DNA from: Aeromicrobium sp. Root495
GTDB taxonomy: Bacteria; Actinomycetota; Actinomycetes; Propionibacteriales; Nocardioidaceae
Direction: 5' to 3'
Assembly (NCBI RefSeq): GCF_001426755.1
Contig: NZ_LMFJ01000001.1
Location: 1,564,964 to 1,628,963 of the forward strand
DNA: 64,000 nucleotides
Part shown: positions 33,945 to 42,043 of the stretch, in pieces
Layout: every line of letters starts with the position of its first letter
Numbering within the stretch: position 1 is the first letter of the stretch
Translations under genes and position numbers: made by a program
Notes under the pieces: model-generated
Told to the model about the DNA's origin: nothing
Seen by the model: the letters and a program-made list of their open reading frames with translations, nothing else
Database searches by the model: none

Positions 33945-35414
33945 TTAGGTGAGCCAGGGGGTGGCGGCGCGGGTGTGGGCTGCCTTCTTGGCCGGGTCCA
34001 TCCCGTCGTACATCCGCGTCATCATCTGCGACCGCGGGTTGGTCTCGAACACCTCGCGGTGGTCACGGACGAACGTCCAGTACAGGCCGTCCCACGCCTC
34101 GGTCCAGTCCCCCCGGGGCAGGTCCGACATCGTGCGGAGGTAGTTGCTGCCCGACACGTACGGCTTGGTGGTCACGGCAGCACCGGCAGCGAACTGGCTC
34201 ATGGCGTAGACGTTGGGCACCATCACCCAGTCGTACGCGTCGACGAACATCTCCATGAACCACTCGTAGACGTCGGTGGGGTCGATGCGCAGGAGGCACA
34301 TCGCGTTGCCGAGGACCATGAGCCGCTCGATGTGGTGGCACCAGCCGCGCTCGAGGACGCGCTCCACTACCGTGTCGACGGGGTCCAGACCGGTCTTCGC
34401 GGTCCACCAGCCCTCGTCGAGGTGCCGGGTGTGGCGCAGCGTGTTCATGGACCGCATCCGCCGCCCGTAGAGCACGTACGTGGCACGCATGTACTCGCGC
34501 CACCCGATGACCTGGCGCAGGAAGCCCTCGAGCGACGGCAGGTCGACGCCGTCGGACGCGTCCAGCGCCCGGCTGACCACGTCGGCCGGTGACAGGAGGC
34601 CGATATTGAGCGCCGGCGTCATCACCGAGTGGAAGAGGAACGGGTGCTCCGCGCTGACCGCGTCCTCGTACGGCCCGAACTGCTGGAACCGCTCGTCGAG
34701 GAAGACCTGCAGGGCAGCCTCTGCCTCCTCGTGCGAGGTGGGCCAGTGGAACGTCGAGGGGTCCCCGGGGTTGTCGGGCAGCTCAGCCCGCACCCACTCG
34801 ATGGCGGCGAGGACTTCTTCGTGCTGCTCCGGCCACGGGCTCTCGGGCACGGGGTGGCCCCGTGGCAGCTTCTTGCGGTTCTCGACGTCGAACGACCACC
34901 GCCCGCCGACCGGCTCCTCACCCTCGACCAGCACGTCCAGACGCTGACGCTGCCAGGCGTAGAAGTGCTGCATACGAGCGCGGTGTGCGCCGAACCAGTC
35001 CGCCAGCTGCTGGCGCGTCGTGAGGAAGTTGGGCGACTCCAGCACGTCGTCGGGCGACCCCGAGATGCCCGCGGCCTCGAGCGCCGCGGCGACGTCGCGC
35101 GCGAGCCAGTCGTCGACGACGTCGAAGAACGTGACCCGCTCCGGGGCGAGCCGGCGCAGGAGCTCGACGAGCTGGTCGTGCGTGGTGACGTCGGCCTGGC
35201 TGTCGACGTGCTCCACCTCGAAGGAGGCCTCGCGCAGGCGCGCTGCGAACCGGCGCATCGAGGAGCGGTGCAGCACCAGCTTGTGCGTGTGGAACGCGTA
35301 CTGACGGAAGTAGAGGTCGTCCTCGACCAGCACGAACACCGTGCCCCGCTCGGCGTCGAGGTGCTCGACGAAGAGCTGGTGCGGGTACACGAGGCGGACG
35401 TGCTGGGTGGTCAC
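33945..35414 (-). CDS. photolyase/cryptochrome-family protein lacking Fe-S ligand cysteines
   Basis: 489-residue flavoprotein of the FeS-BCP (PhrB/CryB-like) branch of photolyases: an N-terminal Rossmann-type domain (RLVYPHQLFVEHL) and a C-terminal helical FAD domain with HPFLFHSVMTPALNIGLLSP, GWREYMRAT, GWCHHIERLMVLGN, MSQFAAGA and YVSGSNYLRTMSD. Typical members hold a 4Fe-4S cluster on four cysteines, two in the segment after MSD; here that segment is MSDLPRGDW and the whole protein has only two cysteines (in GWCHHI and NAMCLL). DNA-repair or light-sensing function is therefore plausible but the cluster must be absent. GTG start. Confidence 0.88.
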   Translation of the reverse strand: MTTQHVRLVYPHQLFVEHLDAERGTVFVLVEDDLYFRQYAFHTHKLVLHRSSMRRFAARLREASFEVEHVDSQADVTTHDQLVELLRRLAPERVTFFDVVDDWLARDVAAALEAAGISGSPDDVLESPNFLTTRQQLADWFGAHRARMQHFYAWQRQRLDVLVEGEEPVGGRWSFDVENRKKLPRGHPVPESPWPEQHEEVLAAIEWVRAELPDNPGDPSTFHWPTSHEEAEAALQVFLDERFQQFGPYEDAVSAEHPFLFHSVMTPALNIGLLSPADVVSRALDASDGVDLPSLEGFLRQVIGWREYMRATYVLYGRRMRSMNTLRHTRHLDEGWWTAKTGLDPVDTVVERVLERGWCHHIERLMVLGNAMCLLRIDPTDVYEWFMEMFVDAYDWVMVPNVYAMSQFAAGAAVTTKPYVSGSNYLRTMSDLPRGDWTEAWDGLYWTFVRDHREVFETNPRSQMMTRMYDGMDPAKKAAHTRAATPWLT

Positions 35415-35493
35415 CCCTCGACCCTAGGCCGGGCCGTGGGTGCTCGCCGGTCGAGACGTGCGGTCTCTCGGCCGGCTCAGGGAACGGGCCGGG

Positions 35494-36894
35494 TCAGAGG
35501 CCCTGGAGCTGATGGGCGAGGTCGTCGGAGACCCGCGCGACGACGTGGGTGCCGTCGCCCTCGTGCTCGATGGACTCGATCTCGCCGGTCTCGTGCACCT
35601 GGTTGAGCAGGTCGCCGCGCTCGTACGGGACCACGACCTCGACGCGCACCGCGGGACGTGGGAGGTCGGCCTCGATGGCCAGGAGCAGCTCGTCGATGCC
35701 CTGGCCGGTGCGGGCGCTCACCACGACGGCGTGAGGCTCGGCGGCCAACAGCTGCTTGATGACGAGCGGGTCCGCTGCGTCGGCCTTGTTGATGACGACG
35801 ATCTCGGGGACCTGCGTGGCGCCGACCTCGGCGAAGACCTCGCGCACCGCGGCGATCTGGCCCTGGGGGTCGGGGTGGGATCCGTCGACCACGTGCAGCA
35901 CGAGGTCGGCGTCGGCCACCTCCTCCAACGTGGACCGGAAGGCCTCGACGATCTGGTGGGGCAGGTGGCGGACGAAGCCGACCGTGTCGGACAGCGTGTA
36001 GACGCGTCCGTCGGAGGTCTGCGTGCGCCGGGTGGTGGGGTCGAGCGTGGCGAACAGGGCGTCCTCGACCAGCACGCCGGCGTCGGTGAGCTGGTTGAGC
36101 AGGCTCGACTTGCCCGCGTTGGTGTAGCCGGCGATGGCCACTCCGGGGACGGCGTTGCGCCGACGCTGGGCGCGCTTGATGTCGCGCGTGGTGCGCAGGC
36201 CCTTGAGCTCACGACGGAGCTTGGCCATCTTGTTCTGGATGCGACGACGGTCGGTCTCGAGCTTGGTCTCACCGGGGCCGCGTCCGCCGATGCCCTCGCC
36301 GCCGGCAGCACGGCCACCGGCCTGGCGCGAGAGGTTTCCGCCCCAGCCGCGCAGGCGCTGGGTCTGGTACTGCAGCTGCGCCAGCTCGACCTGCGCCTTG
36401 CCCTCGGCGCTCTTGGCGTGCTGGGCGAAGATGTCGAGGATGAGGGCCGTGCGGTCGACGCACTTGACCTTGACCCGGTCCTCGAGGTTGCGCATCTGGC
36501 TGGGGGCGAGCTCGCCGTCGCAGATGATGGTGTCGGCGCCGCTGGCCTCGACGGCCTCGCGGAGCTCCTCGACCTTGCCGCTGCCGATGTACGTGGCCGC
36601 GTCGGGCTTCTGGCGACGCTGGAGCAGCGCGTCGAGCACCTCGGAGCCGGCGGTCTCGGCCAGCGCCTTGAGCTCGGTGAGCGAGTTCTCGGCGTCCTCG
36701 GCACTCCCCTCGGTCCAGACCCCGACCAGCACGACGCGCTCGAGGCGGAGCTGGCGGTACTCGACCTCGGTGATGTCCTCGAGCTCGGTGCGCAGGCTCG
36801 CGACACGGCGCAACGAGTTGCGCTCCTCCAGGTCGAGGCCGACCTCCTCGCGGCGTGCGGGCTCGGTGCTGGGACGTTCGGTCTGCTCGGTCAC
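35494..36894 (-). CDS. hflX: ribosome-associated GTPase HflX
   Basis: 466-residue ribosome-splitting GTPase. The N-terminal glycine-rich HflX domain includes YIGSGKVEELREAV and GGNLSRQAGGRAAGGEGIGGRGPGETKLE; the G domain has GYTNAGKSSLLN (G1), DTVGFVRHLPH (G3) and NKAD (G4). It acts on stalled 70S ribosomes. The GTG overlaps the dapF stop (GTGA), so it is translationally coupled to dapF in the miaA-dapF-hflX operon, an arrangement shared with M. tuberculosis. Confidence 0.95.
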   Translation of the reverse strand: MTEQTERPSTEPARREEVGLDLEERNSLRRVASLRTELEDITEVEYRQLRLERVVLVGVWTEGSAEDAENSLTELKALAETAGSEVLDALLQRRQKPDAATYIGSGKVEELREAVEASGADTIICDGELAPSQMRNLEDRVKVKCVDRTALILDIFAQHAKSAEGKAQVELAQLQYQTQRLRGWGGNLSRQAGGRAAGGEGIGGRGPGETKLETDRRRIQNKMAKLRRELKGLRTTRDIKRAQRRRNAVPGVAIAGYTNAGKSSLLNQLTDAGVLVEDALFATLDPTTRRTQTSDGRVYTLSDTVGFVRHLPHQIVEAFRSTLEEVADADLVLHVVDGSHPDPQGQIAAVREVFAEVGATQVPEIVVINKADAADPLVIKQLLAAEPHAVVVSARTGQGIDELLLAIEADLPRPAVRVEVVVPYERGDLLNQVHETGEIESIEHEGDGTHVVARVSDDLAHQLQGL

Positions 36895-37709
36895 GCGAGC
36901 CACTCCATCTCTCCGCGGGCGACGATGTCCGCCGGCCCGCGCATGACGACCCTCTGGTCGTCGGTCACGGTGATGTTCAGGGTGCCGCCGGGCACGTCGA
37001 CGCGGTACTCGGCAGGAAGCGCGACCGCGTCGGACGTGGCGGTGGCGATGGCCACCGCGCACGCTCCGGTGCCGCAGGAGCGCGTCTCGCCGGATCCCCG
37101 CTCGTGCACGCGCATGGACACGTGCTGCGGCGCCTCGCGGTGGACGAACTCGATGTTGACGCCGTGCGGGTACACCTCGGCGTCGTACCCGGGCTCCTGC
37201 AGCAGCGTGCCTGCGTCGCCGAGCGACTCGACGAAGGCCACGGCGTGCGGGTTGCCCGTGTGGACCTCGGTGGCCTTCCACGTCTGCCCGTCGACAGCGA
37301 CCTCGGAGGCGCCGCCGACAGTGAACGGCCCCATGTCGACCGTGACCTGGGTGCCCTCGACGGTGACGGTCTTGATGCCGTCGCGGGTGAGCACGGGCAC
37401 GGGTGCACCGGCCTCGACGAGTCCCTCCTGCACGAGGTGCAGGGCGAAGACCCGGATGCCGTTGCCGCACATCTCGCTCACGGAGCCGTCGGCGTTGCGA
37501 TAGTCCATGAACCACTCGGGGGCGTCGGCCTCGCCTGCCGCCTCGGAGCGGATCACGCGCAGCACGCCATCGGCGCCGATGCCACGGCGCCGGTCGCACA
37601 GAGCGGCCACGAAGGCCGGGTCGAGCGTGCCGTGCACCGTGCCGTCGTGGTCGGGGAGCAGCACGAAGTCGTTCTCCGTGCCGTGTCCCTTGAGCCACGT
37701 GAAAGTCAT
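36891..37709 (-). CDS. dapF: diaminopimelate epimerase
   Basis: 272-residue enzyme converting LL- to meso-diaminopimelate for lysine and peptidoglycan. The catalytic cysteines are present in MCGNGIR and SCGTGACAV, with the substrate loop HGTENDFVLLPD at the N-terminus and HTGNPHAVAFV between the lobes. PLP-independent cofactorless racemase. ATG start and length are standard. Middle gene of the miaA-dapF-hflX operon. Confidence 0.96.
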   Translation of the reverse strand: MTFTWLKGHGTENDFVLLPDHDGTVHGTLDPAFVAALCDRRRGIGADGVLRVIRSEAAGEADAPEWFMDYRNADGSVSEMCGNGIRVFALHLVQEGLVEAGAPVPVLTRDGIKTVTVEGTQVTVDMGPFTVGGASEVAVDGQTWKATEVHTGNPHAVAFVESLGDAGTLLQEPGYDAEVYPHGVNIEFVHREAPQHVSMRVHERGSGETRSCGTGACAVAIATATSDAVALPAEYRVDVPGGTLNITVTDDQRVVMRGPADIVARGEMEWLA

Positions 37710-37719
37710 GTCTCCCAGT

Positions 37720-38634
37720 CTACGGGGAGGTCACGACCTGCAGCGCGTCGTCGACCAGCGCCGGATCGTCGTACCGCAGCCAGTGGATGCGCGGGTCCTT
37801 GCGGAACAGCCGCTCCTGGCGCCGCGCGAAGGCGCGCGTGCCGCGCACGGTCTCGGCACGCGCCTCGTCCTCGGTGCACTCCCCCGCCAGGAACGCGAGC
37901 ACCTGCTGGTAGCCGAGCGCCCGGGACGCCGTCGGCGAGCCGGCCAGGCCGTCGGCCGACAGTCGGCGCACCTCCTCGACCAGGCCGTCGTCCCACATCC
38001 GGTCGACCCGACGGACGATGCGTTCGTCGAGGACGTCGCGCGGGACGTCGAGACCGATCATGGAGACCTCGGGATAGATGCTCTCGAAGGGCGGCATCGT
38101 GGCCTTGAACGGTTGACCGGTGAGCTCGGAGACCTCGAGTGCCCGCACGATCCGACGGCCGTTCGTGGGAAGGATCTGCGCTGCCGCGGCCGGGTCCACG
38201 GCGGCCAGCTCGGCGTGGAGGGCCTCAGGACCACGCTCCTCCAGCGCCCGGCGCCAGCGGGCACGGAGCGCCGGGTCGGTGCCCGGGAAGTCGAGCTCGT
38301 CGATGACGGCGCGCACGTAGAGGGAGGAGCCTCCGGTGAGCACCGGCACGGCGCCCTTGGCGCTCACCTCCGTCACGGCCGCGCGGGCCAGGGTCTGGAA
38401 CGTGGCCACCGACGCCTCGACAGTGACGTCCCAGACGTCGAGGAGGTGGTGCGGCACGCCGCGACGTTCCTCGGGGGTGACCTTGGCGGCCCCGACGTCC
38501 ATGCCCCGGTACAGCTGGACCGAGTCGGTGTTCACGACCTCGCCGCCGGTCCGCAGGCACAGCTCGACGGCGAGGTCGGACTTTCCTGAGGCGGTGGGGC
38601 CGATCACGACCACCACGCGGGACGACCTGGGCAT
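37720..38634 (-). CDS. miaA: tRNA dimethylallyltransferase
   Basis: 304-residue enzyme that isopentenylates A37 of tRNAs reading codons beginning with U. Walker A is GPTASGKSDLAVEL, and VNTDSVQLYRGMDVGAAKVTPEER and GGSSLYVRAV are family signatures. The chosen ATG is preceded by GGAGG at 10 bases; an in-frame ATG 30 bases upstream is not excluded. miaB in the same window supplies the next modification step. It ends 10 bases before dapF. Confidence 0.95.
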   Translation of the reverse strand: MPRSSRVVVVIGPTASGKSDLAVELCLRTGGEVVNTDSVQLYRGMDVGAAKVTPEERRGVPHHLLDVWDVTVEASVATFQTLARAAVTEVSAKGAVPVLTGGSSLYVRAVIDELDFPGTDPALRARWRRALEERGPEALHAELAAVDPAAAAQILPTNGRRIVRALEVSELTGQPFKATMPPFESIYPEVSMIGLDVPRDVLDERIVRRVDRMWDDGLVEEVRRLSADGLAGSPTASRALGYQQVLAFLAGECTEDEARAETVRGTRAFARRQERLFRKDPRIHWLRYDDPALVDDALQVVTSP

Positions 38635-38703
38635 GCCTCGATCCTCCCAGTAGCCTGCAGTCATCAGGGGGCAGAGGGTCCCCCGACGACCTCAGGAGCA
38701 GTC

Positions 38704-38943
38704 ATGGGATTCCTCGACAAGCTGAAGGGCAAGTCCGGCGACCTCGACAAGATCAAGGCGAAGGCCGGCGAGCTGGCCCGGGAGCACGGCGACAAGATCG
38801 ACCAGGGCATCGAGAAGGCCGCCGACCTGGCCGACAAGAAGACCAAGGGCAAGTACTCCGGCAAGATCGACCAGGCGGCCGAGAAGGCGCACGACGCCGC
38901 CGACAAGCTGGCGGACAAGAAGGGTCCTGCGGGTCCCGCCTGA
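38704..38943 (+). CDS. MT0933/Rv0909-type small antitoxin-family protein
   Basis: 79-residue lysine-rich helical protein matching the MT0933-like antitoxin family (MGFLDKLKGKSGDLDKIKAK opening, repeated DKI-K-heptads). In M. tuberculosis Rv0909 pairs with the Rv0910 toxin; no toxin gene is adjacent here, so it may have another role, perhaps general stress, like the related CsbD-type helical proteins. RBS AGGAG before the ATG. It is isolated between minus-strand genes. Confidence 0.8.
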   Translation: MGFLDKLKGKSGDLDKIKAKAGELAREHGDKIDQGIEKAADLADKKTKGKYSGKIDQAAEKAHDAADKLADKKGPAGPA

Positions 38944-38944
38944 G

Positions 38945-39592
38945 TCAGGCGAAGGACCAGTCGGCCACCCAGGAGCCGACGCCCAGCGGAGCCCCGTCGT
39001 GGCGCACGAGCGCCGCCGCGGGGCTCTGCTGCGCCAGGGCCCGGCCGACCGCCGCGAGCGTGGGCACGCCCGCCGCGCCCAGCTCGAGCGCGAGCTCCTG
39101 GTCGAGAGACGCCAGCCGTGCGGGGTCGCCCGACGCCAGGGCCGACACGATCTCGGCGTCGAACGCCTCGGCCCGGGGATCGAACGAGCCCGGGGCCTTC
39201 TCGGTGCGCCTGGTCGTGCCGTCGGCCATGACCAGCCACGCGTCCCGCGTGGCCGGTGCTGCCGGCCCGTCGGTGTAGCTGCGCGGTCCGTCCCACCCCG
39301 CGTCGTCGAGGAGCCAGGCTCCCACCGCGTGCGGGAGCTCGAGCCGGTGGTCGGGCCCGCCCACGACGTGAGGCACGCCGAACGGGGCGAAGTCGGCGCC
39401 GGCCGACTCGTCGAGCGACACGGGGGCCGAGGCGGCGCCCACCACCACGATCCGCTCGGGCCCGGAGGACAGGAGCTCCTTGACCACGGCCTGCGCGGCG
39501 GCACGGAGCTCGAGGAGCTCGGTCACCTGGCTGGCGTCGACGGCCGGCACCAGCAGCGGCGGGTGCGGGCAGAACGCGACCGAGAGGCTCAC
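38945..39592 (-). CDS. class III extradiol dioxygenase-like protein (Rv2728c-like)
   Basis: 215 residues with the fold signature of class III extradiol ring-cleavage dioxygenases / MEMO-like proteins: FCPHPPLLVPAV at the N-terminus supplying metal-type histidines, and RIVVVGAASAPVSLDES. The position beside miaA matches M. tuberculosis Rv2728c, a conserved alanine-rich protein of unknown function. Whether metal is bound is unclear because the later histidine set is poorly conserved. GTG start overlapping the upstream gene's stop. Confidence 0.75.
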   Translation of the reverse strand: MSLSVAFCPHPPLLVPAVDASQVTELLELRAAAQAVVKELLSSGPERIVVVGAASAPVSLDESAGADFAPFGVPHVVGGPDHRLELPHAVGAWLLDDAGWDGPRSYTDGPAAPATRDAWLVMADGTTRRTEKAPGSFDPRAEAFDAEIVSALASGDPARLASLDQELALELGAAGVPTLAAVGRALAQQSPAAALVRHDGAPLGVGSWVADWSFA

Positions 39593-40158
39593 GCGTCAGC
39601 AGCTGCCTTGGCTGCGGCCTTCTTCTCCTTCTTGAAGCTGCGGACCTTCTGAAGGGACTCGGCGTCGACGACGTCGGCCACCGAGCGGTAGCCCTTGAGC
39701 GAGTAGTCGCCCGAAGCCTTCGTCCAGCCGCGCGGCTTGACGTCGAGCTGCTTGGCCAGCAGCGCGATGAAGATCTTGGCCTTCTGCTCGCCGTAGCCCG
39801 GCAGGGCACGGAGCCGCTTCATGAGGACGTCGGCCGAGCCGACGCCGGTCCAGATGGCCGACGCATCGCCGTCGTACTCCTCGACGACGTGCTTGGCCAG
39901 CTCCTGCACGCGACCGGCCATGGACCGTCCGTAACGGTGGATGGCCGGCGGGGTGGAGCAGAGGTCGGCGAACGCCTCGGGCTCGGCCGCCGCGATGGCG
40001 GCCGGGTCGATCGTGCCGAAGCGATCGAGGATCTTGGCCGGACCCCGGAACGCGTGCTCCATCGGGTACTGCTGGTCGAGCAGCATGCCCGCGAGCAGCG
40101 CGAACGGATCCTTGCTCAGCAGGGCGTCGGCAGCAGGTTCCTGGGCGATCGTGACCAT
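39589..40158 (-). CDS. HhH-GPD base-excision DNA glycosylase-family protein
   Basis: 189 residues, helix-hairpin-helix GPD superfamily. The first helix DPFALLAGMLLDQQYPMEHA carries the family QQ signature, and RLRALPGYGEQKAKIFIALLAKQL contains the hairpin (LPGYGEQKA). The catalytic Asp typical of this group appears in TKASGDYSLK rather than the usual GVGRKTA-D order, so its glycosylase activity needs testing. Lysine-rich C-terminal tail. ATG start; the stop overlaps the next gene as GTGA. Confidence 0.82.
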   Translation of the reverse strand: MVTIAQEPAADALLSKDPFALLAGMLLDQQYPMEHAFRGPAKILDRFGTIDPAAIAAAEPEAFADLCSTPPAIHRYGRSMAGRVQELAKHVVEEYDGDASAIWTGVGSADVLMKRLRALPGYGEQKAKIFIALLAKQLDVKPRGWTKASGDYSLKGYRSVADVVDAESLQKVRSFKKEKKAAAKAAADA

Positions 40159-40188
40159 GGGTCCATCCTGCCGCACGACCCGCGGCGC

Positions 40189-40226
40189 GGGTCCCACGGC
40201 GCGAAGAGGTTCGCGCCGTGGGACCC
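40189..40226. terminator. strong terminator hairpin between the aminopeptidase and glycosylase genes
   Basis: A 17-bp perfect stem (starting GGGTCCCACGG) with a GAGG loop, just after the TAP gene stop region and before the glycosylase start. Confidence 0.85.
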
Positions 40227-40233
40227 GACGACC

Positions 40234-41859
40234 TCAGGGCCGGACGGCCTCCTTCTGCATCTGCGCGCGGACGTCGGTGGGGACCGTCTGCCGCTGGGCC
40301 TGCTTCTTCTCCGCGGTCGCCGACTCGGGCTCCGGCTGCGGAAGCGGAGCACACCGGGTGTCGGCGTGGTTGCCCTCGACGCGCTTCGGGAGCTTGCCCG
40401 TCAACAGGTAGTCGGCGATCTGGTCGTCCACGCACGCGTTGCCGTTGAGCGAGTTGGAGTGCGTGGTGCCACCGGGGACCCCGATGAGCGAGGCGCCCTT
40501 GAAGCGCTTGCGGACCTCGAGGCTGCCCGGGTACGGCGTGGCCGCGTCGAGCGTCTCGTTGATCATGAGCAGGCTGTGCACACCCTTGCCCGTGATCTTG
40601 ACAGGCGTCCTGGCCGGGGCGGGCCAGTGGCGGCACGGCTCGTTGTACCAGGCGTTGGCCCACGTCTCGAACGGTGCGACGGCGTGGATGGCCCAGTTGT
40701 CGCGTGACCACTTCTTCCAGCTCGTCGGCCACTGCACGTCGGTGCACTGGACGCCGAGGTAGACGGCGTAGCCGTTGTCGTCGCCGTAGCCGCTGGCGTC
40801 GAGGTAGGATGACTCCAGCGCCGCCACGTCGCGGTCGTTGATGAAGGCCGAGAACGTGTCGGCCAGGTCGGTCCAGGTGGACTGGTAGTAGCCCGCGTAC
40901 AGGAACGCGTCGGTCCACTCGCTGCCACCGAGCTTGCCGCCCTTGGCCTGGACCGGCTTCTTGTACAGCCTGGACTGCGTCGCGTACCAGAGCTTCTTGA
41001 CGGCCGCCTTGGTGCTGCCGAGGTGGTACGTGCTGTCGTGGCGCGCCACCCAGTCGAACCAGATGCCGATGTTGCGGTCGAACGCCTTGTCCTGCGCGAG
41101 GTTGGCGCTGTACCAGACACCGCGCGGGTCGACGGTGCCGTCGAAGACCATGCGGCGCACGTGGGTCGGGAAGAGCGAGGAGTAGACCTGTCCGAGGTAG
41201 GTGCCGTAGGAGAAGCCGTAGTAGTTGATCTTCTTCTCACCGAGGCCGGCTCGGATGAGGTCGATGTCGCGGGCGACGTCCTTGGTGGTGAGGTGGTTCA
41301 GGATCGCGCCGTTCTTGGCGTCGCACGCCTTGGTGTACCTGTACGTCTTGGCGAACCAGGCCTTCTTGATCGAGGCCGACGTCGGCACGTACTTGGGCCG
41401 GTTGTAGCCGGCGTAGGTGGGCTGGCACGAGACGGCGGGGCTGCTGCTGCCCACGCCGCGCGGGTCGAAGCCGATCCAGTCGTAGGCCGCGCCGGCGTTC
41501 TTGGGCACGTACTCGCCGAGCACCGACAGGGTGAGGCCCGAGCCACCGGGACCGCCGGGGTTGACGAACATCGCGCCCTGGTACTGGCTGTCGGGCACGG
41601 TGTGCTTGATCCGCGAGATGGCGATGGTGATCTTCTTGCCGCGCGGCTTGGTGTGGTCGAGCGGCACGGCGACGTCGGCGCACTGGGCACCGCGCGAGGC
41701 CAGGCCCGCGCTCTCGCAGGCCTTCCACGTGATCTTCGGTGCCGCGACGGCGGCGGTCCTGGTCGTCACCGACGTGGCGGTGGTGGCCGAGGCCGGTTGG
41801 GACAGCATGAGTGCGACCAGCGAGGTCATCGCCAGAGCACACGTCACCCACTTCTTCAT
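40234..41859 (-). CDS. secreted S33-family tripeptidyl aminopeptidase-type hydrolase
   Basis: 541-residue exported alpha/beta-hydrolase of the SCO7095/TAP group. Signal peptide residues 1-29 (ending QPASA). The oxyanion/nucleophile region is MFVNPGGPGGSG and GFSYGTYLGQ (Ser), and the C-terminal THSNSLNGNACVDD supplies the His; such enzymes remove tripeptides from extracellular peptides. The ATG at 41859 is preferred over one 6 bases upstream because the GGGGG ribosome site is then at the correct distance. Ends with a Gln/Pro-rich tail. Divergent from the MMPL gene. Confidence 0.9.
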   Translation of the reverse strand: MKKWVTCALAMTSLVALMLSQPASATTATSVTTRTAAVAAPKITWKACESAGLASRGAQCADVAVPLDHTKPRGKKITIAISRIKHTVPDSQYQGAMFVNPGGPGGSGLTLSVLGEYVPKNAGAAYDWIGFDPRGVGSSSPAVSCQPTYAGYNRPKYVPTSASIKKAWFAKTYRYTKACDAKNGAILNHLTTKDVARDIDLIRAGLGEKKINYYGFSYGTYLGQVYSSLFPTHVRRMVFDGTVDPRGVWYSANLAQDKAFDRNIGIWFDWVARHDSTYHLGSTKAAVKKLWYATQSRLYKKPVQAKGGKLGGSEWTDAFLYAGYYQSTWTDLADTFSAFINDRDVAALESSYLDASGYGDDNGYAVYLGVQCTDVQWPTSWKKWSRDNWAIHAVAPFETWANAWYNEPCRHWPAPARTPVKITGKGVHSLLMINETLDAATPYPGSLEVRKRFKGASLIGVPGGTTHSNSLNGNACVDDQIADYLLTGKLPKRVEGNHADTRCAPLPQPEPESATAEKKQAQRQTVPTDVRAQMQKEAVRP

Positions 41860-42018
41860 GAACATCCCCCGATGTCTGAACAGGCCCTCCCGGGTGAAGG
41901 GATGTCTCAACCTCACACGCGCCGGGGGGCCGTGGCAAGGTTCCTTGCGCAACTACTCCGAGCTGACACCTGTGTCCTGCCTGTGTCGCGACGAACACCG
42001 CCGATACATTGCCGCATC

Positions 42019-42036
42019 CGATACAAAAACGTATCG
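42019..42036. promoter_or_regulatory. inverted repeat upstream of the MMPL gene, possible TetR operator
   Basis: CGATAC and GTATCG flank AAAAAC, 8 bases before the start; a second CGATAC (42002-42007) lies upstream. TetR-type operators have this form; MMPL-YhgE loci are commonly TetR controlled, but no TetR gene is present. Confidence 0.45.
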
Positions 42037-42043
42037 TAAAGCC

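Noticed and set aside
38704-39592. Toxin-antitoxin pair formed by the MT0933-like gene and its neighbour
   Set aside because: The adjacent gene is on the opposite strand and encodes a dioxygenase-like protein, not an Rv0910-type toxin.
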